Notes: generated by a model from the letters alone, not told the origin. Counted from the stretch's first letter, positions 40,638 through 50,028 are shown. The stretch: DNA of 64,000 nucleotides from JALYGK01 sp036259835 (GCA_036259835.1 DATABA010000019.1:17616-81615), one strand, 5' to 3'. Translations and numbers: made by a program.

Positions 40638-41555
40638 GTGGGGACGGGCGGGGACTCGGGCCCCAGCACGCACCAGTTCCTGCTCGAGGAGGCCGAGGCT
40701 CCGCCCCGTCGCCCGGCGCCGGCTCGGAAGGCGCGGGCTTGGCGAGGTCGAAATCTCGCTATCTCCGTGGCCAGCACGGTGCTGTTGCTGGGCGCCGTGC
40801 TGGCGATCTTCCTCACCTCACCGGGATCTGCTCAGATCCGAGAGTCCTTCTTCCAGCCCGAACATCTGAAACGAGCCCTGGTCGGAAGCGAGTTCACGCC
40901 CTCCGTCGCGGCCGGGTTCGTCACCAACATCAGGCTCATGTTGACGGCCGAGGTCATCATCCTGGTGCTCGCGCTGTTCATCGCGGTCATTCGTGGTATT
41001 CCCGGGCCGGTGTTCTTCCCCTTCCGCGCACTCGCCATCGGGTACGTTGATCTGTTCCGGGGGACGCCTTTGATTCTCGTGCTGTTTTTGGTGGGGTTCG
41101 GGCTTCCCGCTCTTCAACTTGAAGTGATCTCGACACAGTCACAGTTCACGTACGGGGTGGTCGCCCTGGTGCTGGTGTATTCGGCCTACGTCGCGGAGGT
41201 GTACCGCGCGGGCATCGAATCCATACACGTCAGCCAGACCGCGGCGGCGCGTTCACTTGGTCTCTCGCGGTGGCAATCGCTGCGCTACGTGGTGTTGCCG
41301 CAGGCCGTTCGGAGGGTCGTCCCGCCGCTGCTGAACGATTTCATCGGTCTCCAAAAGGACACAGCGCTCGTGGCGATCATCGGACTGGTCGAAGGCGTCC
41401 GGTCGGCTCAGTCCTACGCATCCCGGTACTTCAACTTCGCCGGGCACGTCGTGGCCGCGATCCTGTTCGTCCTCATGACGATTCCCCTCGCACGGTTCAC
41501 CGACTACCTGATCGAGCGGGACCGTCGAAAACGACAGGCGCGCGGGGTCCGGTGA
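40638..41555 (+). CDS. Polar amino acid ABC transporter permease
   Basis: A 305-residue permease of the HisM/GlnP family. A 35-residue Pro/Arg-rich cytoplasmic tail precedes the first span, and a periplasmic loop with Phe/Gln-rich text lies between spans 1 and 2, as in cystine or polar amino acid permeases of actinobacteria. The EAA loop reads AARSLGLSRWQSLRYVVLPQAVR. GTG 40638 is preceded by AGGGAG. The stop overlaps the GTG of the ATPase gene. Confidence 0.92.
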   Translation: MGTGGDSGPSTHQFLLEEAEAPPRRPAPARKARAWRGRNLAISVASTVLLLGAVLAIFLTSPGSAQIRESFFQPEHLKRALVGSEFTPSVAAGFVTNIRLMLTAEVIILVLALFIAVIRGIPGPVFFPFRALAIGYVDLFRGTPLILVLFLVGFGLPALQLEVISTQSQFTYGVVALVLVYSAYVAEVYRAGIESIHVSQTAAARSLGLSRWQSLRYVVLPQAVRRVVPPLLNDFIGLQKDTALVAIIGLVEGVRSAQSYASRYFNFAGHVVAAILFVLMTIPLARFTDYLIERDRRKRQARGVR

Positions 41556-42328
41556 CTGACCCCAACACGTCGACCTCCCGGAACGGTGAAGCCGTCCGGA
41601 TCGAGGACCTTCGGAAGTCCTTCGGAGAGCTGGTCGTCCTGGACGGGATCAATCTCTCGATCGCGGACCATGAGGTGGTCTGTCTGATCGGGGCCTCCGG
41701 GTCCGGCAAGTCAACGCTCCTTCGATGCATCAATCTCCTGGAACCCATCGACCGGGGGCGGATCTTCGTCGAAGGCGAGGAGATCACGGCTGAGGGCGTG
41801 GACGTCAACCGCATCCGGCGTCACATCGGCATCGTGTTTCAGTCGTTCAACCTCTTCCCGCACATGAGCGTCCTGCGGAACATCACGCTCGCTCCGATGG
41901 AGGTCTTGAAGAAGTCGAGAAGAGACGCTGAGTCGGAAGCCACCGACCTGCTCAACCGGTTCGGACTCGCGGACAAGCGGGACGAATATCCGGACCGACT
42001 GTCGGGTGGCCAGCAACAGCGGGCCGCGATCGTCAGGGCGTTGGCGATGAACCCCGACATCATGCTGCTGGACGAGATCACCAGCGCGCTCGACCCCGAG
42101 CTCATTGCGGAAGTACTCAACGTCATCCGCGATCTGGCAAGGGTCGGTATGACGCTGGTGATCGTCACGCACGAGATGGGATTCGCACGGGAGATCGCGA
42201 ACCGGGTCTGCTTCCTGGACAGAGGGGTGATCCTGGAGGAAGGACCACCCGAGCAAATCTTCAGCGATCCGCAGAACCCGCGGACGCGTCAGTTCTTGCA
42301 GCGAATCATCGAGGCCGGTCGGCTATAA
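41552..42328 (+). CDS. Polar amino acid ABC transporter ATP-binding protein (GlnQ-like)
   Basis: A 258-residue ATPase starting at GTG 41552 inside the permease stop. Walker A is GASGSGKST, the signature LSGGQQQRAAIVRAL, Walker B MLLDEITSALDPEL, where the usual Pro of DEPTSALD is replaced by Ile, and the H-loop VTHEMGFA. The C-terminus has FLDRGVILEEGPPEQIFSDPQNPRTRQFL, standard for GlnQ/HisP. It powers the importer made of the two preceding genes. Confidence 0.93.
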   Translation: MTDPNTSTSRNGEAVRIEDLRKSFGELVVLDGINLSIADHEVVCLIGASGSGKSTLLRCINLLEPIDRGRIFVEGEEITAEGVDVNRIRRHIGIVFQSFNLFPHMSVLRNITLAPMEVLKKSRRDAESEATDLLNRFGLADKRDEYPDRLSGGQQQRAAIVRALAMNPDIMLLDEITSALDPELIAEVLNVIRDLARVGMTLVIVTHEMGFAREIANRVCFLDRGVILEEGPPEQIFSDPQNPRTRQFLQRIIEAGRL

Positions 42329-42341
42329 AAAGGAGCCAATC

Positions 42342-42938
42342 ATGAGCACCATGGCGGACTCGCTCGTCGTCGGAAGGGCCACTCGGTTTCGCGCGGTCTT
42401 CGCCGTTGCGTCGCTGGTGACAGGAAGATTGGTGATCGCCGGGCTGGCCCAGGTCTCAATCCGATTGCCGTTTACCCCCGTGCCGATCACGGGCCAGACG
42501 CTCGGCGTGTTGTTGGTCGGAGCATCACTCGGGCCGCTTCTCGGGACGGCTTCGGTCGGCCTCTATCTATTGGAAGGAGCGATCGGCCTCCCGTTCTTCG
42601 CTGGAGGTGAAAGCGGCGTCTCGGTTCTCGGAGCAGCGTCCGCCACCGGCGGGTACCTGTGGGGATTCGTCCTGGCGGCGACCCTCGTCGGATGGCTCTC
42701 CCGCCAGGGGTGGGATCGCTCGATCCGGAGCTCGATCGGCGCCATGTTCCTCGGCGAGGTTGTCATCTACGCCGTGGGAGTTCCCTGGCTCATTGCCGCC
42801 GTCGATGTTCCGTTGGCCAAGGGGCTCGAACTCGGCCTCTATCCGTTCGTGATCGGGGACACCCTCAAGCTGCTGATAGCGGCCGGCGTTCTTCCGGTGG
42901 TCTGGAAGGTGATCCGCCGCTATGTCGGGAACGACTGA
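42342..42938 (+). CDS. bioY: BioY-family biotin transporter (ECF S component)
   Basis: A 198-residue membrane protein with six spans. The BioY signature is clear: RLPFTPVPITGQTLGVLLVG and LYLLEGAIGLPFFAGG. BioY binds and imports biotin alone or with an ECF energising module (BioM/BioN or EcfAAT). No such module is adjacent. ATG 42342 is preceded by AAAAAGGAG, 13 nt after the amino acid ATPase gene, so it may be read from that operon. Its stop overlaps the next start. Confidence 0.92.
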   Translation: MSTMADSLVVGRATRFRAVFAVASLVTGRLVIAGLAQVSIRLPFTPVPITGQTLGVLLVGASLGPLLGTASVGLYLLEGAIGLPFFAGGESGVSVLGAASATGGYLWGFVLAATLVGWLSRQGWDRSIRSSIGAMFLGEVVIYAVGVPWLIAAVDVPLAKGLELGLYPFVIGDTLKLLIAAGVLPVVWKVIRRYVGND

Positions 42939-43450
42939 TGCGCGGGATCGGCCATCTCGACGAGGTCCTGGACAACCTGGGGGTCTTTCGAGCGGCCGCC
43001 GGCGAGCTCGTCCAGCTCTGCCCCTCCGGTTTTCGGCGCGTTCCCATCTCGCAGGGTGCTGGGTTCTATTTCTCGATCCAGGCTTTGTCGCCGCACCAGA
43101 CCGCCTACGCCCACACCCATCCGGACTCGGAGGAATGGACGGTCGTCCTGGACGGAACCGGCGAGGCGCTGATCCATGGGCCCGTTCCGCTGGCGCCCGG
43201 ATCCATCGTGGGACGGGCCGCGGCGCATCCCCACGGGTTTCGATCGCACGACGAACCACTGTTCCTGCTCTCCATCCAGGTCCCGCGGCCGCAGGAGGGC
43301 ACGACGACCTGGGACGAGGCGGGGACGACCACCGACCCGGCTCACTGTTCGGCGGGTGGGCGCTGCCGGCGGTGTCCCCGGTGCGGAGGGCACGCCGCCG
43401 AGGTACGCCGCGGCACGTTCGAATGCGAGAACTGCACGCTGGTCCTCTGA
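42938..43450 (+). CDS. Cupin domain protein with C-terminal zinc ribbon
   Basis: A 170-residue protein starting at ATG 42938 inside the bioY stop. Residues 40-115 form a single cupin barrel: AYAHTHPDSEEWTVVLDGTGE carries His59, His61 and Glu66 as metal ligands, and AAAHPHGF supplies the His of the second motif. Residues 137-166 hold six cysteines, with CPRCGG and FECENC forming a zinc-ribbon pair. The combination is not a standard family I can name. Tight coupling to bioY suggests a shared mRNA, but no functional link is proved. Confidence 0.8.
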   Translation: MRGIGHLDEVLDNLGVFRAAAGELVQLCPSGFRRVPISQGAGFYFSIQALSPHQTAYAHTHPDSEEWTVVLDGTGEALIHGPVPLAPGSIVGRAAAHPHGFRSHDEPLFLLSIQVPRPQEGTTTWDEAGTTTDPAHCSAGGRCRRCPRCGGHAAEVRRGTFECENCTLVL

Positions 43451-43467
43451 TCTGAGGGCCGTGGCGA

Positions 43468-43473
43468 TACCAT
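43468..43473 (+). promoter_or_regulatory. Candidate -10 box for leaderless uvrB
   Basis: TACCAT, then CGCCTG and the GTG start of uvrB (6 nt). No LexA-type operator is visible next to it. Confidence 0.5.
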
Positions 43474-43479
43474 CGCCTG

Positions 43480-45501
43480 GTGCCCCCCTTTAAGGTCATT
43501 TCCGAGTTCGAACCCGCCGGAGACCAGCCGCAGGCGATCGACCGGCTGGCGGATGGCGTCCGGCGCGGCGACGACTACCAAACGCTGCTGGGAGTAACGG
43601 GCACCGGAAAGACGTTCACCATCGCCCACACCATCGCGCGGGTGGAGAAGCCGACGCTGGTCATCGCGCCGAACAAGTCGCTGGGGGCCCAGCTCGCGAA
43701 CGAGTTCCGGGAGTTCTTCCCCGAGAACGCCGTGGAGTACTTCGTCTCCTACTACGACTACTACCAGCCCGAAGCGTACGTCCCGCAGACCGACACATAC
43801 ATCGAAAAGGATTCCTCGATCAACGACGAGATCGAGCGGCTCAGGCATTCGGCGACCGCGGCGTTGCTCAGCCGGAGGGACGTCATCATCGTGGCGTCGG
43901 TCTCCTGCATCTACGGTCTGGGAACACCCGAGGAGTACATGGGGCAGGTCCTTCGCGTGCATCAAGGAGTTCAGGTCGACCGGGACTTCGCCGTGAGACG
44001 GCTGGTGGACATCCAGTACCAGCGGACCACCCAGAACCTGACTCGGGGAAAGTTCCGAGTCCGAGGCGACACCATCGAGGTGTTCCCGGCGTACGACGAG
44101 ACCATCGTGCGCATCGAACTGTGGGGCGACACCGTTGACCGCATCCTGCGAATGGACCCGGTGACCGGCGAGATCCTGAAGGAGCTGGGCGAGATCTGGG
44201 TCTACCCGGCGACGCATTACGTCGCATCGGAGGACCGAATGCGCCGGGCCATCAAGGGGATCGAGCGGGAGCTCGAACAGCGTCTCGCCGAACTCGACCG
44301 GCAGGGGAAGCTGCTGGAGGCACAGCGTCTCCGCATGCGAACCAACTACGACCTGGAGATGCTCCGTGAAGTCGGGTTCTGCAGCGGCATTGAGAACTAT
44401 TCACGCCACATCGACGGCCGTGCGCCGGGGTCCCCACCGTACACGCTGCTCGACTACTTCCCGGACGATTACCTGGTGGTTCTGGACGAGAGCCACGTCA
44501 CCGTGCCGCAGCTGCACGGGATGTACGAGGGCGACATGTCTCGGAAGCGGACGCTGGTCGACTACGGCTTCCGACTGCCCTCGGCCGTGGATAACCGGCC
44601 CTTGCAGTTCGACGAGTTCATCGAGCGAGTGAACCAGGTGGTGTTCATGTCGGCCACGCCGGGTCCGTACGAGCTCCAGGTGAGCAAGCAGGTCGTGGAG
44701 CAGATTGTCCGGCCGACCGGGCTGATCGACCCTGAAGTGGAGGTAAGGCCGACCAAGGGTCAGGTTGACGACCTGATCGAGGAGGTTCGGAAGCGGGCAG
44801 AGGCCGGGCAGAGAATCCTGGTGACCACCCTCACCAAGAAGATGGCGGAGGACCTCACCGACTACCTGATCGAGATGGGGCTCCGTGTTCGGTACCTCCA
44901 CTCCGAGATCGACACGATCCAGCGGATCGAGATCCTTCGGGATCTGCGGTTGGGGGAATTCGACGTGCTGGTAGGGATCAATTTGCTCAGGGAGGGCCTG
45001 GACCTACCGGAAGTGTCGCTGGTGGCGATCCTCGACGCCGACAAGGAGGGTTTCCTCAGAAGCGAGACGTCGCTGATCCAGACCATTGGGCGGGCGGCGC
45101 GGAACGTCGAAGGGAAAGTGCTGATGTACGCCGACACCGTAACCGAGTCGATGCAGCGAGCGATCTCCGAGACGAACAGGCGGCGGAAGATCCAGATCGA
45201 GTACAACCAGCGGCATGGGATCGATCCGCAAACGGTCCGAAAGAAGGTCTCGGACATCCTGCTGGCGTTGGAAGGCGACGGTTCCCGAAGGGGAGGCGCA
45301 ACACCTGACCGCAAGCGAAGGCGGCGAGTGCAGCGTGACGACATCCCGCCGGACGAGCTCGGGCGCCTCATCCAGCAGCTGGAGGAGGAGATGCACGAGG
45401 CCGCTCGGGACCTCCGGTTCGAGTACGCCGCACGGCTTCGTGACGAGGTGCTGGATCTGCGGAAAGAGCTCTCCGCCCTGAAGGAAGCGGGCGTCCGGTA
45501 A
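43480..45501 (+). CDS. uvrB: Excinuclease ABC subunit UvrB
   Basis: A 673-residue damage-verifying helicase of nucleotide excision repair. Walker A is GVTGTGKTFT near residue 37, the beta-hairpin region is EYFVSYYDYYQPEAYVP, motif II is VVLDESH, and motifs V/VI read LLREGLDLPEVSLVAILDAD and QTIGRAARN. The C-terminal UVR motif that binds UvrC is at about 630-665 (IQQLEEEMHEAARDLRFEYAARLRDE). It loads onto damage through UvrA and positions UvrC, both encoded in this window. The start GTG 43480 agrees with the family N-terminus FKVISEFEPAGDQPQAI. Confidence 0.97.
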   Translation: MPPFKVISEFEPAGDQPQAIDRLADGVRRGDDYQTLLGVTGTGKTFTIAHTIARVEKPTLVIAPNKSLGAQLANEFREFFPENAVEYFVSYYDYYQPEAYVPQTDTYIEKDSSINDEIERLRHSATAALLSRRDVIIVASVSCIYGLGTPEEYMGQVLRVHQGVQVDRDFAVRRLVDIQYQRTTQNLTRGKFRVRGDTIEVFPAYDETIVRIELWGDTVDRILRMDPVTGEILKELGEIWVYPATHYVASEDRMRRAIKGIERELEQRLAELDRQGKLLEAQRLRMRTNYDLEMLREVGFCSGIENYSRHIDGRAPGSPPYTLLDYFPDDYLVVLDESHVTVPQLHGMYEGDMSRKRTLVDYGFRLPSAVDNRPLQFDEFIERVNQVVFMSATPGPYELQVSKQVVEQIVRPTGLIDPEVEVRPTKGQVDDLIEEVRKRAEAGQRILVTTLTKKMAEDLTDYLIEMGLRVRYLHSEIDTIQRIEILRDLRLGEFDVLVGINLLREGLDLPEVSLVAILDADKEGFLRSETSLIQTIGRAARNVEGKVLMYADTVTESMQRAISETNRRRKIQIEYNQRHGIDPQTVRKKVSDILLALEGDGSRRGGATPDRKRRRRVQRDDIPPDELGRLIQQLEEEMHEAARDLRFEYAARLRDEVLDLRKELSALKEAGVR

Positions 45502-45514
45502 CACGGGCAATCTG

Positions 45515-46537
45515 GTGTTAACGGTTCGAGCGCCGCTCGGATGGCTGGGACCGGGGCGCCTCCAGGAAGACGTCGCCGTCGTCATCGAAAACCGTCGGGT
45601 CACCTTCGCCGGCCCGAGTCAAGACGCCTTGGAGACCCAAGAAGAGATTGCGTTCGACGGGTTCGTCATGCCGGGAGTCGTTGACCGGCACGTCCACATC
45701 GGCCTCTCCGATCCTGAGGCGGTCATCACCGGAGGAGTCACGGCAGTCCGAGACCTCGGGTGGCCCCCAGAAGTGATTTTTCCGCTGTGCGAAGCCTCGG
45801 AAGGCGCAGCCTTCAACGGACCGCTCATTCGGTGCGCCGGCCCGATGATCACGTGCGATGGCGGTTATCCGACGCGGTCAGGCTGGGCCCCGCGCGGGAC
45901 GGGACTGGAGGTGCGAGGCGCCGAAGAGGCTGCCGCGGCGGGTAGGAACTTGTTGGATCGCGGCGCCGCGGTCCTCAAGGTTGCACTCAATGCCGATGCC
46001 GGACCGACCCTGACCGACGAAGAGCTGCGCGCGGTATGCGACGTGGCGCACCGCGCCGGAACGATCGTCACGGCACACGCACAGGGGGCAGGACAAGTCG
46101 AGCGAGCCGTCAACGCCGGCGTGGACGAGTTCGCTCACTGTCCGTGGTCGGAGCGCCTCAGCGATGAGCTGATCTCGGCGGTGGCCCGGAAGATGCGGAT
46201 CGTTTCGACGCTCGACATCCACTCGTACGGCCGGGACACGCCAGAGCTTGAGATCGCCGTCGACAACCTGTCGCGATTCCTTCACGCTGGTGGCCACGTG
46301 GCGTATGGAACCGATCTAGGCAACGGCCCAATCCCAGCTGGGATCCACGTCGGCGAAGCACAGCACCTTCATCGCGCGGGACTCTCAGCCGAGCGGGTGC
46401 TCGAGGCGATCACGTTTCGACCACTCATGACCGGGGAACCTGCCGACTTCATAGGTCTACGCCGCAGCGCGCTCGAAGATTTGCGTGCGCTGGGTGACGT
46501 GGAATTGGTGGTAAGGGCGGGACGTCGCATCCCGTAA
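45515..46537 (+). CDS. Amidohydrolase-family protein
   Basis: A 340-residue metal-dependent hydrolase of the imidazolonepropionase/adenine deaminase-like amidohydrolase superfamily. The metal-binding pair is VDRHVHIG (H59, H61) after the usual VMPGVVD. LKVALNADAG, VTAHAQG and VDEFAHC supply later metal ligands, and GTDLGNGPIP holds the final Asp. The substrate is unknown. GTG 45515 follows uvrB by 13 nt. The protein lacks about 40-80 residues compared with many family members, mainly in the small N-terminal beta sandwich. Confidence 0.82.
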   Translation: MLTVRAPLGWLGPGRLQEDVAVVIENRRVTFAGPSQDALETQEEIAFDGFVMPGVVDRHVHIGLSDPEAVITGGVTAVRDLGWPPEVIFPLCEASEGAAFNGPLIRCAGPMITCDGGYPTRSGWAPRGTGLEVRGAEEAAAAGRNLLDRGAAVLKVALNADAGPTLTDEELRAVCDVAHRAGTIVTAHAQGAGQVERAVNAGVDEFAHCPWSERLSDELISAVARKMRIVSTLDIHSYGRDTPELEIAVDNLSRFLHAGGHVAYGTDLGNGPIPAGIHVGEAQHLHRAGLSAERVLEAITFRPLMTGEPADFIGLRRSALEDLRALGDVELVVRAGRRIP

Positions 46538-46719
46538 AGGGTCGAAGAATTCCCGAAAAAAGACGCCTGATTGTGAGGGATGTCACTGCCAACGGTCCGC
46601 CTTGGAGGCTCGCGATCCCACATGCATCGTCCCGGGATGTGACGCTCGAGAGGACCTGGAAATCGATCACATCATCGCACCACTGAAGGTGAGTCGCTCA
46701 CGGCGGTGCCGGTTCTGCG

Positions 46720-47661
46720 CTATGAGCTACCTCGCGCTCGAGCGCCCTCGTTCTTCACAGCCCAAGGCTTGAGGAGCCGGTAGATGTCAAGCGAAGCCGG
46801 GACCGGGATCCCGTGGCGCTTGGCAAGCCGGACGACAGTTCCATGCAGGGCGTCAAGCTCCATTCGGTTTCCGCTGACCAGATCGTGATAGAGAGATGAC
46901 CGACCACCCGGCTCCAGTCCCTGTCCGAACTGAACATGTCTATCCACGGCGTCCGGCCCCAGCGGGACGCCCTCCGCCTTCGCTACCGCGCAGACCTCCT
47001 CAACGATTTCGCGGAACATCGACCACGCCTCTGGGACGCCCCTGATGTCACCTATGGGAAGCTGCGTCGCCGCGGTCATGCCTGCTTGGGCGCAAATAAA
47101 GGCGAACTTGTTCCACAGAACGGATCGGATGTTCGAGCTCAGTTCGGCATCGATCCCCGCGCGAACCATCGTCTGGACGAGTCGCGTGCCACGGTCGGTT
47201 ATGCGGCCGTCCCATTCCCCGATGACGACCCTTGCAGGACCGCCCGTGTCCTGAATCACTCCCGGTTCGGCGATCGTCGAAAAGATGAACGCAACGCCGC
47301 CCATCACGTGATCCCATCCGATCCGGGCAGCCACGGCCTCCTCGTTGTCGACGCCGTTTTGCAGCGACACGACGGCGGTGTCAGATCCGAGGAGCGGATC
47401 GAGTTGCTCGGCCGCCTCCAGGGTGTCGAACGACTTCACGCAGAGCAGCACGTAGTCGCACGGGCCGAGCTCCTTCGGGTCGTCGGAGGCGAACGGAGAC
47501 ACCTCGAAGTCCCCGCGAACGCTGCGGACGCGAAGGCCCCTCTCCCGAAGTGCGCGCAAGTGCGATCCGCGGGCGATGAACCGAACATCTTCTCCGGCAT
47601 GTGCCAAGCGACCCCCGAAGTAGCCGCCCACCCCGCCCGCGCCAACCACGGCAATCCGCAC
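46720..47661 (-). CDS. 2-dehydropantoate 2-reductase family protein (PanE/ApbA)
   Basis: A 313-residue NADPH-dependent reductase. The Rossmann motif GAGGVGGYFGG is at residues 7-17. LCVKSFDT, VVSLQNGVDNEE and the helical domain SVLWNKFAFICAQAGMTA with the catalytic-type Lys are typical, as is ELDALHGTVVRLAKRHGIPVP at the C-terminus. The classic reaction is ketopantoate to pantoate for CoA synthesis, but paralogues reduce other 2-oxoacids. It is the last gene of a four-gene minus-strand operon with a nitrilase and an aminotransferase, so a catabolic 2-oxoacid is possible (inference). The 182 bp after its stop hold nothing I recognise. Confidence 0.88.
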   Translation of the reverse strand: MRIAVVGAGGVGGYFGGRLAHAGEDVRFIARGSHLRALRERGLRVRSVRGDFEVSPFASDDPKELGPCDYVLLCVKSFDTLEAAEQLDPLLGSDTAVVSLQNGVDNEEAVAARIGWDHVMGGVAFIFSTIAEPGVIQDTGGPARVVIGEWDGRITDRGTRLVQTMVRAGIDAELSSNIRSVLWNKFAFICAQAGMTAATQLPIGDIRGVPEAWSMFREIVEEVCAVAKAEGVPLGPDAVDRHVQFGQGLEPGGRSSLYHDLVSGNRMELDALHGTVVRLAKRHGIPVPASLDIYRLLKPWAVKNEGARARGSS

Positions 47662-47689
47662 GAGCGGGATCTTAGGCGCGGATTCGGCC

Positions 47690-48574
47690 CTAGCGGCGGG
47701 CGTCAGGGCGGATAAACGGCGGGCGGACCTCGTCAGTGGAGAGGGGACCGTACAACCTCGGCCTCCGATACGCGTTGCCCCACGTCTCGCGCTCGCGATA
47801 GGCGCGGATCCGTCCCATATCGAAGTCGGCCAGGTAGATCCCTTCGCTCGGTCCTGCCTCCACGATTAGGGTGTCAAGCGGTCGCTCGTCCTTCGTATAG
47901 GCAACCGCATCGAACGCCGCCGAGTGTCCATTGCACTGGGGCGCCGCGTAGTTCGTCATGGCTATCCCGACCATGTTCTCGAACGCTCGGGTCCGCAGAC
48001 CCGCAATGCGGTTCGCGTCCACCGTGCACGAGTTCGGAACGAGGATCACTTCGGCCCCCCTCAGCATGAGGATCCTGGCGGCTTCAGGGAATTCACGGTC
48101 GTAGCAGATCATCGTCCCGACCTGAACCGGTCCAACGGGAGTGTCGAGGGCCGCGACGCAAAAGTCGGCGCCGGGCGTGATGCCTGCCTCCATATCGAAA
48201 TCGCACGTATGGACCTTCGCGTAGGTGAACAGGATCTCCCCGTGGCGATCAATAAGCGCAACCGAATTTCGCGGCGCCGGATCCCACTCTTCGAGGAACG
48301 TGAGGGCGATCGCCAGGTCGAGCTCCGCGGCCAGCGATCTGAAGTGCTTCACGAACAACCCATCCAGTCCCAGCGCCTGGCGTTGCCATTCCCGCCGTCC
48401 ATCAGCGTCCGGTGGCGCGGGGGAGTAGCCGATGTTCCACATCTCCGGGAATAGCGCCAAGTCGGTATCCAGCGTCTTCGCCTTACGGCAAAACTCTTCG
48501 CCCTTTGCCAGATTCGCGTCCTGGTCGGCCCCGACGGCCGTCATTTGAAGCAGCGCAACGCGGAAGCGCTTCAT
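47690..48574 (-). CDS. Carbon-nitrogen hydrolase (nitrilase superfamily)
   Basis: A 294-residue amidase or carbamoylase-like enzyme. The catalytic triad is in place: E44 (LFPEMW), K120 (YAKVHTC) and C157 (MICYDREFPE). EEW before SVALIDRHG resembles the second glutamate of the family. The overall pattern resembles N-carbamoyl-amino acid or beta-ureidopropionase-like branches, but the substrate cannot be set. It lies 15 nt after the aminotransferase gene and 28 nt before the PanE-like gene, all in one orientation. Confidence 0.88.
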   Translation of the reverse strand: MKRFRVALLQMTAVGADQDANLAKGEEFCRKAKTLDTDLALFPEMWNIGYSPAPPDADGRREWQRQALGLDGLFVKHFRSLAAELDLAIALTFLEEWDPAPRNSVALIDRHGEILFTYAKVHTCDFDMEAGITPGADFCVAALDTPVGPVQVGTMICYDREFPEAARILMLRGAEVILVPNSCTVDANRIAGLRTRAFENMVGIAMTNYAAPQCNGHSAAFDAVAYTKDERPLDTLIVEAGPSEGIYLADFDMGRIRAYRERETWGNAYRRPRLYGPLSTDEVRPPFIRPDARR

Positions 48575-48589
48575 GGCTTCGACCTCAGC

Positions 48590-49735
48590 TCAGAGGATCT
48601 CGCGCAACCCTTCGAACAGCCGGTCCACGTCCTCCTCGGTGTTGAAGAAGTGCGGCGAGACCCGAATCCCATCGCCCCGGTAGTCAGTGCAGATGTCGCG
48701 ATCCAACAGGGCGTGACACACCTTCGCGGCCTCCGGTCCTACGCCGACGTTGACAATCCCTCCACGACCCTGCCGGTCCCTCGGCGAGCGGATGGGCAGA
48801 CCGGCCTCGTCAGCCCTTCCGATGACGTGCTCCACCAGGTCCTGCTGCCGTTCGCGGATCGCAGCGGGGCCCACCTCGGTGATGATGTCGAGTCCTCCCT
48901 GAGCGATGAACGAGACCGGCGCTGCGGGCGTCCCGTGCTCCAGCCGCCGAGCCGTGGGGTGATAGTCCAGGTGCTGGAGGTCGAAGGAGAAGGGCTCGTT
49001 CGTGGCGAACCACCCCGTCACCAACGGCTCGAGGTCCGCAACCAGGTCCCGGCGCGCATAGAGAAACGTGAGCCCCGGGCCGCCGCACAGCCACTTCAGG
49101 ACACCGGTTGTATAGAAGTCGCATCCAAGGTCGTGCACGTCGACCGGAATGACACCGGCACCATGGAAGTCGTCGACCATGGACCACGCTCCGGCTTCCC
49201 GAGCCAGCCGGCACACCTCCTTCGCGTCCAGCAGCGCGCTGCTCCGGTACAGCACTCGATTGATGAGGACCAATGCGGTGTCTTCATCGATCGCGTCCCG
49301 GTAGGCATCCACCGGAATCGTCAGACCGTCCGGCGACCGAAGGAAAACGACTTCCGCGCCTCGTCGTCTGTACGCAAGGGCAACGTGCCCGTTCGTCGGG
49401 AAGTCGAGCTCCGATAGGACGATCTTCTTCCGCTTGCCGAAGTCGACGCACGAAAGCACCGCCGAAACCGCCAGCGACACGTTCACCGTGATGGCGAGCT
49501 CCGCAGGATCCGCTCCAACCAGTGTCCCGAAGGTCCGCTTGAGGTTCCGCATCCGAGGAAAGATGTCCTCCATCCACACGTGGTCTGGCGCTCCCTTGGT
49601 CGCCCAGGCGTCGATGTACTCCTGCAGATATGTCTGAGCGCGGCGCGATACCGGCCCCAGCGACGCACTTATCAGGTACGCCTTCCGTTTCAGCACTGGG
49701 AACTCGTCCCGGTAGCTCTCGAAGTCCACCGTCAT
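48590..49735 (-). CDS. Class V aminotransferase-like PLP enzyme
   Basis: A 381-residue fold type I PLP enzyme of the aminotransferase class V/kynureninase/isopenicillin N epimerase group. K214 in TTGVLKWLCGGPG is the expected PLP lysine and D188 in SMVDDFHGAGVIPVD pairs with the pyridine nitrogen. HFFNTEEDVDRL is a class V C-terminal motif. The ATG overlaps the stop of a small upstream gene. Reaction type (aminotransfer, lyase or epimerase) is not decided by these residues. Confidence 0.86.
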   Translation of the reverse strand: MTVDFESYRDEFPVLKRKAYLISASLGPVSRRAQTYLQEYIDAWATKGAPDHVWMEDIFPRMRNLKRTFGTLVGADPAELAITVNVSLAVSAVLSCVDFGKRKKIVLSELDFPTNGHVALAYRRRGAEVVFLRSPDGLTIPVDAYRDAIDEDTALVLINRVLYRSSALLDAKEVCRLAREAGAWSMVDDFHGAGVIPVDVHDLGCDFYTTGVLKWLCGGPGLTFLYARRDLVADLEPLVTGWFATNEPFSFDLQHLDYHPTARRLEHGTPAAPVSFIAQGGLDIITEVGPAAIRERQQDLVEHVIGRADEAGLPIRSPRDRQGRGGIVNVGVGPEAAKVCHALLDRDICTDYRGDGIRVSPHFFNTEEDVDRLFEGLREIL

Positions 49736-50022
49736 GCCTCCGCCTTGTCGTGCTTTGCGATGTAGTCGATGTAGAGCGGTCTCAGGGCATCGGCCAGCGC
49801 GCCTTCATCTGCCTGGAAGAAGTCTTCGATCAGGCCGATGACGTTCCCCACCGCCACGTGAGCCTCGGCCTCGTCGAGTTCACCTGCCGCGGCCTCCGCG
49901 GCCGGCATTGTCTTCGCAACCTCCCAGAGGAACCCGAGGTCCAGACGGTGCCGGGCCAGCTTCATCGCCCGGTCGTGCAGCTCTTTCGACGACAGCTGCT
50001 CGAGATCCTCCCGCAGGGCCAT
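49732..50022 (-). CDS. Small helical protein of unknown function, first gene of the aminotransferase operon
   Basis: A 96-residue acidic, helix-rich protein (MALREDLEQLSSKELHDRA at the start; GNVIGLIEDFFQADEG in the middle). I do not recognise the family. Start ATG 50022 is chosen although the frame stays open to about 50115, because TACGCT lies exactly 6 nt upstream and the upstream extension would run through the uvrA promoter. Its stop overlaps the aminotransferase start (ATGA). The coupling suggests a partner or accessory subunit for the PLP enzyme (inference). Confidence 0.65.
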   Translation of the reverse strand: MALREDLEQLSSKELHDRAMKLARHRLDLGFLWEVAKTMPAAEAAAGELDEAEAHVAVGNVIGLIEDFFQADEGALADALRPLYIDYIAKHDKAEA

Positions 50023-50028
50023 GTGAGC

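Noticed and set aside
46538..46719. RNA gene in the gap after the amidohydrolase
   Set aside because: No promoter, tRNA signature or stable hairpin stands out; both flanking genes converge here.
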